Notes: generated by a model from the letters alone, not told the origin. Positions 8,404 to 17,775 are shown, numbered from the stretch's first letter. The stretch: 33,858 nt of DNA from Candidatus Yonathbacteria bacterium (GCA_016215205.1 JACRKU010000003.1:1-33858); one strand, 5' to 3'. Numbers and translations are program-made.

Positions 8404-11400
8404 TTAGTTAGTAATAACCGATGTTTCTGTTGGGTAGTTGTAGATAAGAGTTCCAGTGATACCGTTTACACCACCAACCATATCATTCCACAATAACGAT
8501 GCGGCTGCGCCGAGCTTCGTAGAAAGCGACATCGTGTTTACTGCGCCAGATACGAGAGATGCGGTGTTGTAGATTCTGAAGGTCTTTGAAGTACCTGCAG
8601 GAATCAAGTAACCGCTGGTGATGGTAATAACGGAATCATTACCCGGAGTAACTGACGTGTTGGTGGAAGCAATTGTAGTTCCATCAGTACCCTTCACAAC
8701 GTAGGAAGTCGTGGTTGAAGCAACCAATACAGCCCCCGTTGACGTTACGCTAATTGGCAATGCAGTGAGCTTTACATCACCTGCGGCATCAGCCGTAACG
8801 GTAATTTCAGCAAGTTTTACAAGGCCATTGAGAAGCGTGTCACTTGAATCAGTGATCGTTACCGTTGGCTTTGTTCCAACCATCGTAAGCGTGTTAGAAG
8901 GAACTGCAGAGAACGAGATCAACCCAAGAGGGGTTCCAATCGTAGTAGATGCCCACGTTACCATAAAGTTCTGATTGTCCGTAACCGTTGCAATGGTTCC
9001 AAGACCTGCTACTACAGTAGCTGGACTTGATGTAGCACCGATTGCAGTGATTACCATTCCAACCTTAGGAGTTGAGCTTGCGATAATCGCAAGTGCGGTT
9101 GTAGCACCAGCTGCTGGCGTAGGACCACCACTATACGTTCCGATTGCCTGAGCTGTACCAACATTCGTTGAAGTTGTCGTACCACCGATTGTGTACTTCA
9201 TGTAGGTAAGATTCAAGACAGCCGTCGTATTTGACGTTACCCCGTTCACACCTACTGGAGCAAACGTAGCACTTGCCGTTACGTTCAAACCAGCTGAGCT
9301 GTTAGGAACGGAAAGAGCAAGACCTGTGAGGTAAGCAACGTTGTTCACTACTGGAGCGCATACGCCACCTACACAAACCTGTGTAATTGGGCTTGTTGAA
9401 GTTCCGGTAACAAGGTACTTGAGCTCAGAGATTGTTGCCACACCGTTTGTAGCGACAAAGTTGTACTGAGCAACCCCGAGGTTAGAAGAACCACCAACAA
9501 CAAACTGTGCTGCAAGCGAGCTTGGAGCAGGGTTAAGCGTTGGAGCGTTAGAAACTGAACCTGTCTGAACCGTAAGTGTCTGACCTGCTGTTGCAGAACT
9601 TGGGGTCAACGTCACATTTGAACTTGATCCCGTTGCTGTAGGAAGAAGTGTTGATGAATACGTACTCGTAGATGTTGCAGAACCGAGGTCAGCCATTACG
9701 TCAATTGTCTTACTCTGCCCTGGAGCGAGAGTGAAGTTAACTGAGAAGTTGTTAGCACCAAGAGCTGGGCTGATTGGCGTTGAGCCGGAACCAGACGTCT
9801 CTGTAGTGCGCAAGTTACTCAAGTTTGTAATAACACCTGTTGTGCTTACTGCAACCGCGAGGTTTGTAACACGAACTGACTCTGATGTGCTTGTGTTCTG
9901 GAGAACATACGAACCCAACTTTACGTTAGCCGTGTTTGGATTCACTGTTTGCGCAGAAGCATAACCAGCATTCTGCGCAATACTAAGCGCGCCAGTTGCT
10001 ACCGTCAAGCCCGTTGTTGCAACTGCTGCTGTAGGAACATTAACCAAGGTAGACGATGTCTGACCCTGACCGTAGTTCGTACCAACGTTCAAAGTAGCAG
10101 TTACGGTACCTGCAGTGTAGTTTGCATTCCCAGCCGTCTGAAGATCAGCACGTACTTCAAGAGTTCCTGAAGTGCCCGCTGAAACGATAAGTGACGAACC
10201 GAGCGAGAATACAATTTGAGTACCTGACGTACCTGCTGCGAGTGAACCAACTTGAGCGCCATCGTAATAGAGGGCTACGTTGTTGATTGTCGAAGAAGCA
10301 GGTGTCATAGATGTAAGAGTTGGCGTCACTGAAAGTGATGAAACCTTTACATCTTCACCGTATGCCTGAAGTTTGAACTTACCAATAACTGCGCCTGTTG
10401 CTCCGCCCGTTACCGTAGTAAACGAGTTGAACGAAGGGTCAATTGTTGTTGTAATCGAACCGGCATTGATACTCATCGTACCGCCTGCAGATGCAGTAAA
10501 CGTAGACAATGCAACGTTTACACCAAGCTGTGAATCGGTAAGAATGAGGTCACCTGAGTTCTGAAGAGAGAACGATGCCGTGCGGCTTGAACCTTTCATA
10601 ATATCCGCGCGTACTTCAACTGTTGAAGCACCCGTGTTCAATGTGACAGGAGCTGAACCGAAATCAAACGCAAGAAGATTCGTTGCTGAATTGATTGTTC
10701 CTGCTGTGCCCACTGCCGTGCCGTTCACATAAAGCTTGATGTTTGCAAGAGCATCAGTCGTAGCTGACCCAATGTACTTGAATGTCGCGCCTTTAAGCAA
10801 AACTGAGCGTGATGTTACAGAAACTGACTGTGACCAGAATGTGTATGCCATTGTCCCAGCATTAACATTGGCTGCCGCTGCCTGTGTTCCTGAAATACTA
10901 ACTCCTGCCATGGTACCTGCAGATGCAACACTCATGAGATTTCCTGCAATACTTGCAGTAGTCATTGAGGTAGCGCCCGTAGGTGTGTAGCCAGTAAGGG
11001 TTACACCGACAATCTGACCTCCGGTGCTTGCGGCAATATCGGCCTTCACTGAAAGTGTGAGTGAGCCAGTGACTACAAGACCGAGGTTGTTGAAGGTGAT
11101 AACACCGTTGGAATCCACCGAAGCGCCATCAGATACGCGCGCATTCCCCTGGAAGAGGTACACGTTTGAAAGTGTGGTGTTTGATGAGATGCCAGTGCGC
11201 TGGAGTTTCACTGTTGAAAGTGTGCCATTGCCAGTGAACGTAAAGTGTGCGAGATCAGCAGTTGCCTGTCCAGCCACTACAGCTGATGCTGCAGGGTTGT
11301 CGTTAGCAAGCATTACTGAAATCGGACCTGACGTTGTTGTGGTCGCGGTTGTCGCGGTTGTCGCGGTTGTTTGTGAACCAGCGCATGACTGACCTGTCGT

Positions 11401-11823
11401 TGGGCTAAAGCCAACGTTTGAAGTACATCCTGCAACTGTTGATGTGGTGGTTGTTGTACCGCCCATCGTGTTCAACTTTGCACGAGTAAGCGCGCCAACG
11501 AAACCCGTACCTGCTGTAAGGCCAGCTGGTGCAAGAGTGTCTGATGCGTACTTATTCTGGAACTTGATAACTGCAGCTTTTGTTGCAGGACCAAAGGTTG
11601 AAGTTTCATTCCCTGGTGAACCTGCGCCGGTTGCTACAACCTGCGTATCAGCGCTCATGTTCAAAACCATTTGAAGGTTCTTTACATCAGCACCTTTGCT
11701 GCCTTGCTTCAAGTTTGTTGTGAATGTGTAAGCTGATGCTGTTGCAGCGAATGCAAAAGCGGCAACTACGCCAACGAAACCTGCAGCAATTTTTGCAGAC
11801 TTTGATGAAATAATTTTATTCAT
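8404..11823 (-). CDS. Large secreted surface-layer-like protein with N-terminal peptidoglycan-binding domain
   Basis: 1139 aa from MNKIISSKSAKIAAGFVGVVAAFAFAATASA (signal peptide); PG_binding_1-like 'LKQGSKGADVKNLQMVLN...FGPATKAAVIKFQNKY'; Thr/Ser/Ala-rich beta-type repeats. Confidence 0.85.
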   Translation of the reverse strand: MNKIISSKSAKIAAGFVGVVAAFAFAATASAYTFTTNLKQGSKGADVKNLQMVLNMSADTQVVATGAGSPGNETSTFGPATKAAVIKFQNKYASDTLAPAGLTAGTGFVGALTRAKLNTMGGTTTTTSTVAGCTSNVGFSPTTGQSCAGSQTTATTATTATTTTSGPISVMLANDNPAASAVVAGQATADLAHFTFTGNGTLSTVKLQRTGISSNTTLSNVYLFQGNARVSDGASVDSNGVITFNNLGLVVTGSLTLSVKADIAASTGGQIVGVTLTGYTPTGATSMTTASIAGNLMSVASAGTMAGVSISGTQAAAANVNAGTMAYTFWSQSVSVTSRSVLLKGATFKYIGSATTDALANIKLYVNGTAVGTAGTINSATNLLAFDFGSAPVTLNTGASTVEVRADIMKGSSRTASFSLQNSGDLILTDSQLGVNVALSTFTASAGGTMSINAGSITTTIDPSFNSFTTVTGGATGAVIGKFKLQAYGEDVKVSSLSVTPTLTSMTPASSTINNVALYYDGAQVGSLAAGTSGTQIVFSLGSSLIVSAGTSGTLEVRADLQTAGNANYTAGTVTATLNVGTNYGQGQTSSTLVNVPTAAVATTGLTVATGALSIAQNAGYASAQTVNPNTANVKLGSYVLQNTSTSESVRVTNLAVAVSTTGVITNLSNLRTTETSGSGSTPISPALGANNFSVNFTLAPGQSKTIDVMADLGSATSTSTYSSTLLPTATGSSSNVTLTPSSATAGQTLTVQTGSVSNAPTLNPAPSSLAAQFVVGGSSNLGVAQYNFVATNGVATISELKYLVTGTSTSPITQVCVGGVCAPVVNNVAYLTGLALSVPNSSAGLNVTASATFAPVGVNGVTSNTTAVLNLTYMKYTIGGTTTSTNVGTAQAIGTYSGGPTPAAGATTALAIIASSTPKVGMVITAIGATSSPATVVAGLGTIATVTDNQNFMVTWASTTIGTPLGLISFSAVPSNTLTMVGTKPTVTITDSSDTLLNGLVKLAEITVTADAAGDVKLTALPISVTSTGAVLVASTTTSYVVKGTDGTTIASTNTSVTPGNDSVITITSGYLIPAGTSKTFRIYNTASLVSGAVNTMSLSTKLGAAASLLWNDMVGGVNGITGTLIYNYPTETSVITN
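11342..11368. repeat. Three perfect 9-bp tandem repeats in the surface-protein linker
   Basis: GTCGCGGTT x3, encoding a TTA-type tripeptide repeat (TTATTATTA). Confidence 0.85.
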
Positions 11824-12241
11824 ATTTAATAGTAATTTTCTAATCGCACATGCGAACTTAATTTGGCTTCGACTAAGATGCCAATTGTTCGCGAATACTA
11901 AGTGAACTAATTCTGTCGTTTTGTCGGTCATGCGGTAGTGCTTCGACCACTCGGGTCGAGGCCATGGAAAACTGAAAATGCACCGTCTTGTGTGATGCGA
12001 TTTCCTATGCAAGACCCGGTGCGAAAAGATTTCATAAAGGACCGGCCTTTGGCCCAAATTTCTTAAGGCCGGTCCTTGGGTGCAAAAAATCTTTTCGCAC
12101 CGGATCTAGTTTTCAATGGACTCTCCCCTTGCTTGCAATCTATCGTAAGCCGGGAGCTTTCTATTTAATTGGCAACAACAATTAGAACATCGTTGTTACG
12201 CCTAAATCCAGTGCCGAGTATTTTTACCCAGCACTGAACTT
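11824..12241 (-). promoter_or_regulatory. Long structured 5' leader of the surface-layer-like gene
   Basis: Several stem-loops between the candidate TATAAT (12248-12253) and the ATG (11823), including 12209-12236 and 12016-12103. Confidence 0.6.
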
Positions 12242-12427
12242 ACATACATTATATACGGTGCAAGATGAACCTGCAAAGTACATATGTGGATAACTCGTGG
12301 AAAAGCAATTTGCCCAGAGAAATCAAAGAAATCTGTAGAGCAAACTACCAGAACCGACATCACTCCACACAGGTTAAAAATAGCAGAAAAAGGCGTAAAA
12401 AGCAACAAATCAAAAGAAAACGGAAGT

Positions 12428-13231
12428 TTACGCTATCGCATATCGGGACCAGCGGCGTTCGCCAAATTTCTTTAAGACACCGCTATCGGACATTGCAACA
12501 AGCTCTCGTTGAATGGTCTTTTCGGAAAGCTCCGGAAAGTGTGCGACGATGTCCTTTATCGTAACTTCTCGGTTGTCCTTTATAAGTTTTAAAATGCGTG
12601 TACGGCGGGACTCTTTAGCGATGTCGGTGATGGCGCGGGGTGTATGGGCAGGTGTTAGGTTTGGGGTGTTAGGTTTTAGAAAGGGTGCTGGTGCTTTTCT
12701 ATCGGACATTGTGATATTCATTTGTCCGATAGAATGTCCTTTAGGGAGTGGCTGTGCTGTGCGCGCCAGAGCAGAAGTTTCCGTTCGAAACTGCGGAGCA
12801 AAAAAGTTGTCCCCCAAAATACTATCGCTCTGCGATTCACGCGACACCTTCTTAACCTCAATCGTGTTCCGAAGCGAAACATATTCCCTCTTCAAAATAG
12901 TGAAATTCATCTCGGACGCGAGACCAGCAATAAATGCAAGCTCTAAGAGAGAGATGGTTTCCTCTATGTTTGCGCGGAGCGCTTCAAGGACATTGTGTTC
13001 CATCATTTTACCACCGTTTTTTATAAAGGACGCGTCTCGGACAAGCTCAAGCGACAGGGTACGAAGGCGGGACTTCATCGGCTCTGTGTCCGATAGAAAA
13101 TTGGTTACGAGGTAGATTGCCGTTGCAAGACGCTCGCACTTTTTTGATATGGTGACGCCAAAAGCAATCATTCCGTTTGACGGATGCCTGCTCGCGATAT
13201 CAATATCTTTTATGTCTTTTTTGTAATCCAT
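12428..13231 (-). CDS. DeoR-like winged-HTH domain protein (putative transcriptional regulator)
   Basis: 267 aa; C-terminal HTH 'RRTRILKLIKDNREVTIKDIVAHFPELSEKTIQRELVAMSDSGVLKKFGERRWSRYAI'; N-terminal helical domain. Confidence 0.75.
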   Translation of the reverse strand: MDYKKDIKDIDIASRHPSNGMIAFGVTISKKCERLATAIYLVTNFLSDTEPMKSRLRTLSLELVRDASFIKNGGKMMEHNVLEALRANIEETISLLELAFIAGLASEMNFTILKREYVSLRNTIEVKKVSRESQSDSILGDNFFAPQFRTETSALARTAQPLPKGHSIGQMNITMSDRKAPAPFLKPNTPNLTPAHTPRAITDIAKESRRTRILKLIKDNREVTIKDIVAHFPELSEKTIQRELVAMSDSGVLKKFGERRWSRYAIA

Positions 13232-13279
13232 TGTATGTCCTTTTAGTGTCCTTTATTGAGAACTTCGTAATGTTTGTCC

Positions 13280-13309
13280 ATTATATAACTGACGTTCAAA
13301 CAAAGTCAA
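13280..13309 (-). promoter_or_regulatory. Sigma70-type promoter of the HTH regulator gene
   Basis: Minus strand TTGACT (13304-13309), 18-nt spacer, TATAAT (13280-13285). Confidence 0.65.
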
Positions 13310-13340
13310 TGATTATATATTGTCTTTTATGGATTAGTCC

Positions 13341-13369
13341 TTGGGAAGAACGCTTATATCTGTTACTAT
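13341..13369 (+). promoter_or_regulatory. Possible ftsK promoter
   Basis: TTGGGA (13341-13346), 17-nt spacer, TACTAT (13364-13369), 15 nt before the ATG at 13384. Confidence 0.4.
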
Positions 13370-13383
13370 GTAGAGATATTTAT

Positions 13384-15654
13384 ATGTCAAAAAAAGAACG
13401 AAGCGGCCGCAGAAAGAACGATACTAAAGTTACTAAAAAAATAGAGGACGGGCCACGCGAAAAAACTTCTTTATTTAGCAATATCTCATTTCTTGGCGGA
13501 CTTTCAGATGAAACGAGGCACAGTGTCATTGCTATCCTTTTTTTCGTGGTCGGTATCTTTTTTTCCGTCGCGCCGTGGGGTAAGGCTGGGGTGCTTGGAC
13601 ACTCAGTCTACGGCGGATTTGAGTACCTTCTTGGCGTGGGATACTTTGCGCTCCCATTACTTCTCTTCCTCCTTGGTATTTCTTTTTTTCGCGAGTCGCG
13701 GCCAAACATTGCGGTAACGGCAAGCCTCGGCGCATTCCTTTTTCTTTTTTCCATTCTCGGACTGGTGAATATATTTTCGGGTGACTCTTCCGGCGGAATC
13801 CTCGGACAACTTGTTTCTATTCCACTCGTTAAACTTTTCGACACATATGTCGCGACGCTTTTTCTTATTGCATTCCTCGCTATATCGTTCCTGATAATGT
13901 TCAACGCGCGACCAAACTTTAGCGCGCTCTTTTTTTGGAGAAAGAGTGTGGACGAGGACGATAGCGGACTAAACACTGAAGAAGATGCGGAGGTTCTAGA
14001 AGCGATAAAGAAAATTGAAGTAAGGGACGAGGTTCTGGAAGAGAAACCAACGGTAAACAAGTTGAAAGTTGAAAGTGTTTATGGCCGAGCCACGAAATCA
14101 GTTGATTCGAAGTTGAAAGTGGGTACTGATGCGGATGAGTCGGGTATATCGCTCAAGGAAGTTATGAGCACCGCATACACCCCTCCCCCGCTTTCTATTT
14201 TTGAAGACGACCGCGGCAAGCCCGGAGTCGGCGATATAAAAGCGAATGCAAACATTATCAAACGCACCCTCGCGCAATACGGCATTACGGTCGAGATGGA
14301 CGAAATCTCTATCGGGCCATCGGTCACACGCTACGCGCTCAAGCCCGCGGAAGGTGTAAAACTTTCGCGAATCGTGGGGCTTCAAAATGAACTCTCGTAC
14401 GCTCTCGCCGCGCACCCGCTTCGCATCGAAGCGCCAATCCCGGGTCAATCGCTCGTCGGCATTGAGGTGCCAAACTCCACAAAAACAGTAGTTGGACTGA
14501 AGACACTCTTTAGCTCGGAAGAATTTCAGAACTCGTCAAAACACCTCCTCCTTGGGCTTGGGCGCGGGGTGTCGGGCAAGCTTTATTTTGCCGACCTCGC
14601 AAAAATGCCGCACGTGCTTATCGCTGGCGCCACCGGCTCGGGTAAATCCGTGACCATCCACGCCATCGTAAATTCGCTCCTCTATAGGAACGCCCCGGAA
14701 AATTTGCGCTTCATTATGATAGACCCGAAGCGCGTCGAGCTAACCCTCTACAACAAAATCCCTCATCTTTTGACTCCCGTCATTACGGATTCCAAAAAAG
14801 CCATTCTTTCCCTCAAATGGGCGGCAAAGGAAATGGACCGACGATACAATATATTGGAGTCCGAGTCGGTGCGCGACATTTCGTCATATCATAAAAATAT
14901 TCTTGAGCCGGCGCTCAAGCAGTCGAAAGTAGGTACAAATGCGAAAGAAGATGCAATGATGCCGGAAAGGATGCCGTATATCGTCATTATCATTGATGAA
15001 CTCGCAGACATTATGCAAACATACCCGCGCGAGCTCGAAAGCGCTATCGTACGCCTTGCGCAAATGAGCCGCGCGGTGGGCATTCACCTCATTCTCTCGA
15101 CTCAGCGCCCATCGGTAAATGTAATCACTGGACTCATCAAGGCAAACATCCCTGCCCGTATCGCGCTTCAGGTTTCCTCGCAAATAGACTCACGCACAAT
15201 TTTAGATGCTTCCGGCGCGGAAAAACTCCTTGGCGCGGGCGATATGCTTTATATATCGGGAGAAATGTCCAAACCTACGCGCATTCAGTCGGCATTTATG
15301 TCCGAAAATGAAGTAAAAGCGGTAGTAAAATACCTCGCGAATTTAACTTCAAATGGTATTCCGGACGAGATCAATCTATCAAGCGGGAGCATTAGCAACG
15401 AGCGCGACTCCCTCTTTAGCTCTTCATTTGACGAAGACGAGGGCGGTGATGACGATGACTTGTACGAAGATGCGCGAATGATTGTCATTGAAGCCGGAAA
15501 GGCATCGACCTCGTACCTCCAAAGACGCCTCAAGGTGGGTTATGCGCGCGCGGCGCGCCTCATGGATATGCTTGAGGACCGCAATGTCATCGGTCCCGGA
15601 GACGGCGCGAAACCACGCGAAGTTCTTGAAAAGTCGGGTAGCACAGTTGAATAA
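13384..15654 (+). CDS. ftsK: DNA translocase FtsK/SpoIIIE family
   Basis: N-terminal TM segments; 'LIAGATGSGKSVTIHAIVNSLLYR' Walker A; 'IVIIIDELADIM' Walker B; C-terminal gamma winged-helix domain (YLQRRLKVGYARAARLMDMLE). Start taken at MSKKERSGRRKN. Confidence 0.95.
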   Translation: MSKKERSGRRKNDTKVTKKIEDGPREKTSLFSNISFLGGLSDETRHSVIAILFFVVGIFFSVAPWGKAGVLGHSVYGGFEYLLGVGYFALPLLLFLLGISFFRESRPNIAVTASLGAFLFLFSILGLVNIFSGDSSGGILGQLVSIPLVKLFDTYVATLFLIAFLAISFLIMFNARPNFSALFFWRKSVDEDDSGLNTEEDAEVLEAIKKIEVRDEVLEEKPTVNKLKVESVYGRATKSVDSKLKVGTDADESGISLKEVMSTAYTPPPLSIFEDDRGKPGVGDIKANANIIKRTLAQYGITVEMDEISIGPSVTRYALKPAEGVKLSRIVGLQNELSYALAAHPLRIEAPIPGQSLVGIEVPNSTKTVVGLKTLFSSEEFQNSSKHLLLGLGRGVSGKLYFADLAKMPHVLIAGATGSGKSVTIHAIVNSLLYRNAPENLRFIMIDPKRVELTLYNKIPHLLTPVITDSKKAILSLKWAAKEMDRRYNILESESVRDISSYHKNILEPALKQSKVGTNAKEDAMMPERMPYIVIIIDELADIMQTYPRELESAIVRLAQMSRAVGIHLILSTQRPSVNVITGLIKANIPARIALQVSSQIDSRTILDASGAEKLLGAGDMLYISGEMSKPTRIQSAFMSENEVKAVVKYLANLTSNGIPDEINLSSGSISNERDSLFSSSFDEDEGGDDDDLYEDARMIVIEAGKASTSYLQRRLKVGYARAARLMDMLEDRNVIGPGDGAKPREVLEKSGSTVE

Positions 15655-15659
15655 GTAAC

Positions 15660-16064
15660 ATGCAAGCGAACACGGACGCGCGTAAGCTAATAAAGTGGGG
15701 ACTAAGCGGGCTCGGAGTTGCGATAATCATCGGATATTCTTACTTTGTTCTCAATGACTTTGTTCGCGGGCCGCGAATTGTGATTTTGAGTCCGGAAAAC
15801 GGATTTTCAACAACAACTCCGGTAATTATTATTTTTGGTAAAGCTGTTCATGCAAACAACATCACGATTAATGACGCGGGAACGCCCGTTGACCTCAATG
15901 GAAACTTTCGGAGCCAATTGATACTCGCGCCTGGGTATAATATAATGAGAGTTACCGCTAAAGATAATTACGCACGAACTGTAGAAAAAACAATAGAGAT
16001 AAATCTAATTCAAAAAGAAACAAGCTCGACAACGACAGCAACCACAACAATTAATCAATCTTAA
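15660..16064 (+). CDS. Membrane-anchored Ig-like/glucodextranase-B-type domain protein
   Basis: 134 aa; N-terminal TM helix, '[42 protein letters not shown]'. Confidence 0.6.
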   Translation: MQANTDARKLIKWGLSGLGVAIIIGYSYFVLNDFVRGPRIVILSPENGFSTTTPVIIIFGKAVHANNITINDAGTPVDLNGNFRSQLILAPGYNIMRVTAKDNYARTVEKTIEINLIQKETSSTTTATTTINQS

Positions 16065-16069
16065 ATATC

Positions 16070-17095
16070 ATGGCATTAGTAAAAAAGGCGGCAAAGGAGA
16101 AAAAGGAGACGGGCGCGAATATTGAGGATACAATCAAGGCTATCCAGGCAAAGTTTGGCGAAGGCGCTATTATGAAACTTGGGGATAAGCCGAAAGTTGG
16201 CGTGGATGCCATCTCGACCGGTTCAATAGGGCTCGACTACGCTCTCGGCGTTGGTGGTCTTCCCCGCGGACGCATCATTGAAATTTTTGGACCTGAATCA
16301 TCGGGGAAAACGACACTTACTCTGCATGTGGTTGCGGAGGCGCAAAAAATGGGGGGTATTTGCGCGTTTGTGGATGCGGAACACGCAATGGATCCCGAGT
16401 ACGCAAAAAAACTCGGTGTGAACATTGACGAGTTACTCATCTCTCAGCCGGACACGGGCGAACAAGCGCTTGAGATTGTGGAATCACTCGTACGTTCGGG
16501 GAAAATTGACGTCATTGTGGTGGACTCTGTCGCCGCGCTCACTCCGAAAGATGAAATTGAGGGCGATATGGGAGCGCACCATGTAGGCAAGCAAGCGCGT
16601 TTGATGTCACAAGCTCTTCGCAAACTCACCGCCATCGTTGCCAACTCAAAAACCATTGTTATTTTTATCAATCAAATTCGCATGCAGATTGGCGTGATGT
16701 TCGGCAACCCCGAGACAACTCCCGGCGGCAAGGCGCTTAAATTTTATACTTCTGTTCGTCTCGACATCCGCCGTATTGCGCAAATAAAAAAAGGTGAAGA
16801 TGTTGTCGGCAGTCGCACGCGTGTGAAAGTGATTAAAAATAAAGTCGCGGCGCCATTCAAGCAGGCGGAGTTTGACCTAATGCACGGCAAAGGCATCTCG
16901 CAAGAAGGCGAGATATTGGGTCTCGGAGAAAAGTTTGAAATATTGCAGAAATCCGGCTCTTCGTATGCTTATGGCGACATAAAAATCGGGCGCGGGTATG
17001 ATTCAGCGTGCACATTCCTCGCAGACAAAGAAAACAAAGCGGTGCGCGCGACTCTTCTCAAAGAAATTCGTACAAAATTGAAGGAGACAGAGTAG
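16070..17095 (+). CDS. recA: Recombinase A
   Basis: 341 aa; '[24 protein letters not shown]', '[21 protein letters not shown]', '[23 protein letters not shown]'. Confidence 0.99.
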   Translation: MALVKKAAKEKKETGANIEDTIKAIQAKFGEGAIMKLGDKPKVGVDAISTGSIGLDYALGVGGLPRGRIIEIFGPESSGKTTLTLHVVAEAQKMGGICAFVDAEHAMDPEYAKKLGVNIDELLISQPDTGEQALEIVESLVRSGKIDVIVVDSVAALTPKDEIEGDMGAHHVGKQARLMSQALRKLTAIVANSKTIVIFINQIRMQIGVMFGNPETTPGGKALKFYTSVRLDIRRIAQIKKGEDVVGSRTRVKVIKNKVAAPFKQAEFDLMHGKGISQEGEILGLGEKFEILQKSGSSYAYGDIKIGRGYDSACTFLADKENKAVRATLLKEIRTKLKETE

Positions 17096-17108
17096 TCATA
17101 ACACCATG

Positions 17109-17157
17109 CACAACCCCATACCTAGGAAGGCCGTGCCTTCCTAGGTATGGGGTTGTG
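17109..17157. repeat. Perfect 23-bp inverted repeat between recA and efp
   Basis: CACAACCCCATACCTAGGAAGGC-CGT-GCCTTCCTAGGTATGGGGTTGTG. Confidence 0.9.
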
Positions 17158-17205
17158 TGTATCGTTTGTTGCAATTTGCTAAAAAATGAGTAAAATGGGC
17201 AGATT

Positions 17206-17775
17206 ATGCTTGAATATAACGAAATCACACCAAAAAAATATATTGTGTATCAGGGCGAGCCGTACGAAGTTGTAGACTCTCATGTTGCGCGCACTCAGCA
17301 ACGCAAGCCACAAAATCAGACAAAATTGCGCAGTCTTTTGTCTGGTCGTGTAATTCCAGTGAGCTTTCATTCCTCCGACAAAGTGGCGGAAGCTGATATT
17401 GAACTGAAACCTGTAAAATATCTTTACACTAACTGTGGCGAATCGTGGTTTTGCGACCCAAAAGAACCTTCAAATCGTTTCTCGCTCAAACAAGATATCC
17501 TTGGAGGGAAAGAGGGTTTCCTAAAGACCAACTCAATCGTCGACGCAATGAGTTTTGAAGATCGAATAATTGACATTCGCCTTCCTATCAAAGTAGACCT
17601 CGCAGTCAAAGAAGCGGCGCCTGCCGTACGCGGCAACACGGTCCAGGGCGGTTCCAAGCAAGTCGTCCTTGAAACCGGCGCGACAATAAACACACCTATG
17701 TTCATCAATGAGGGCGACCTAATTCGCGTGAACACGGAAACGGGAGAATATACCGAGCGAGTAGGTAAGAAATAA
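17206..17775 (+). CDS. efp: Elongation factor P
   Basis: 189 aa; KOW-like N-domain and C-terminal 'DLIRVNTETGEYTERVGKK'. Confidence 0.93.
   Translation: MLEYNEITPKKYIVYQGEPYEVVDSHVARTQQRKPQNQTKLRSLLSGRVIPVSFHSSDKVAEADIELKPVKYLYTNCGESWFCDPKEPSNRFSLKQDILGGKEGFLKTNSIVDAMSFEDRIIDIRLPIKVDLAVKEAAPAVRGNTVQGGSKQVVLETGATINTPMFINEGDLIRVNTETGEYTERVGKK

Noticed and set aside
8711-11674. Multiple plus-strand ORFs over the surface-layer-like gene
   Set aside because: Shadow ORFs of a repetitive Thr/Ala/Val-rich gene; no starts, RBS or motifs of their own.
11824-12057. 78-residue N-terminal extension of the surface-protein ORF
   Set aside because: A clear signal peptide starts at MNKIISSK (11823); the extension covers the hairpin-rich leader and is not protein-like.
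12513-13115. 200-aa plus-strand ORF
   Set aside because: Antisense to the HTH regulator gene, which has a clear HTH and promoter on the minus strand.
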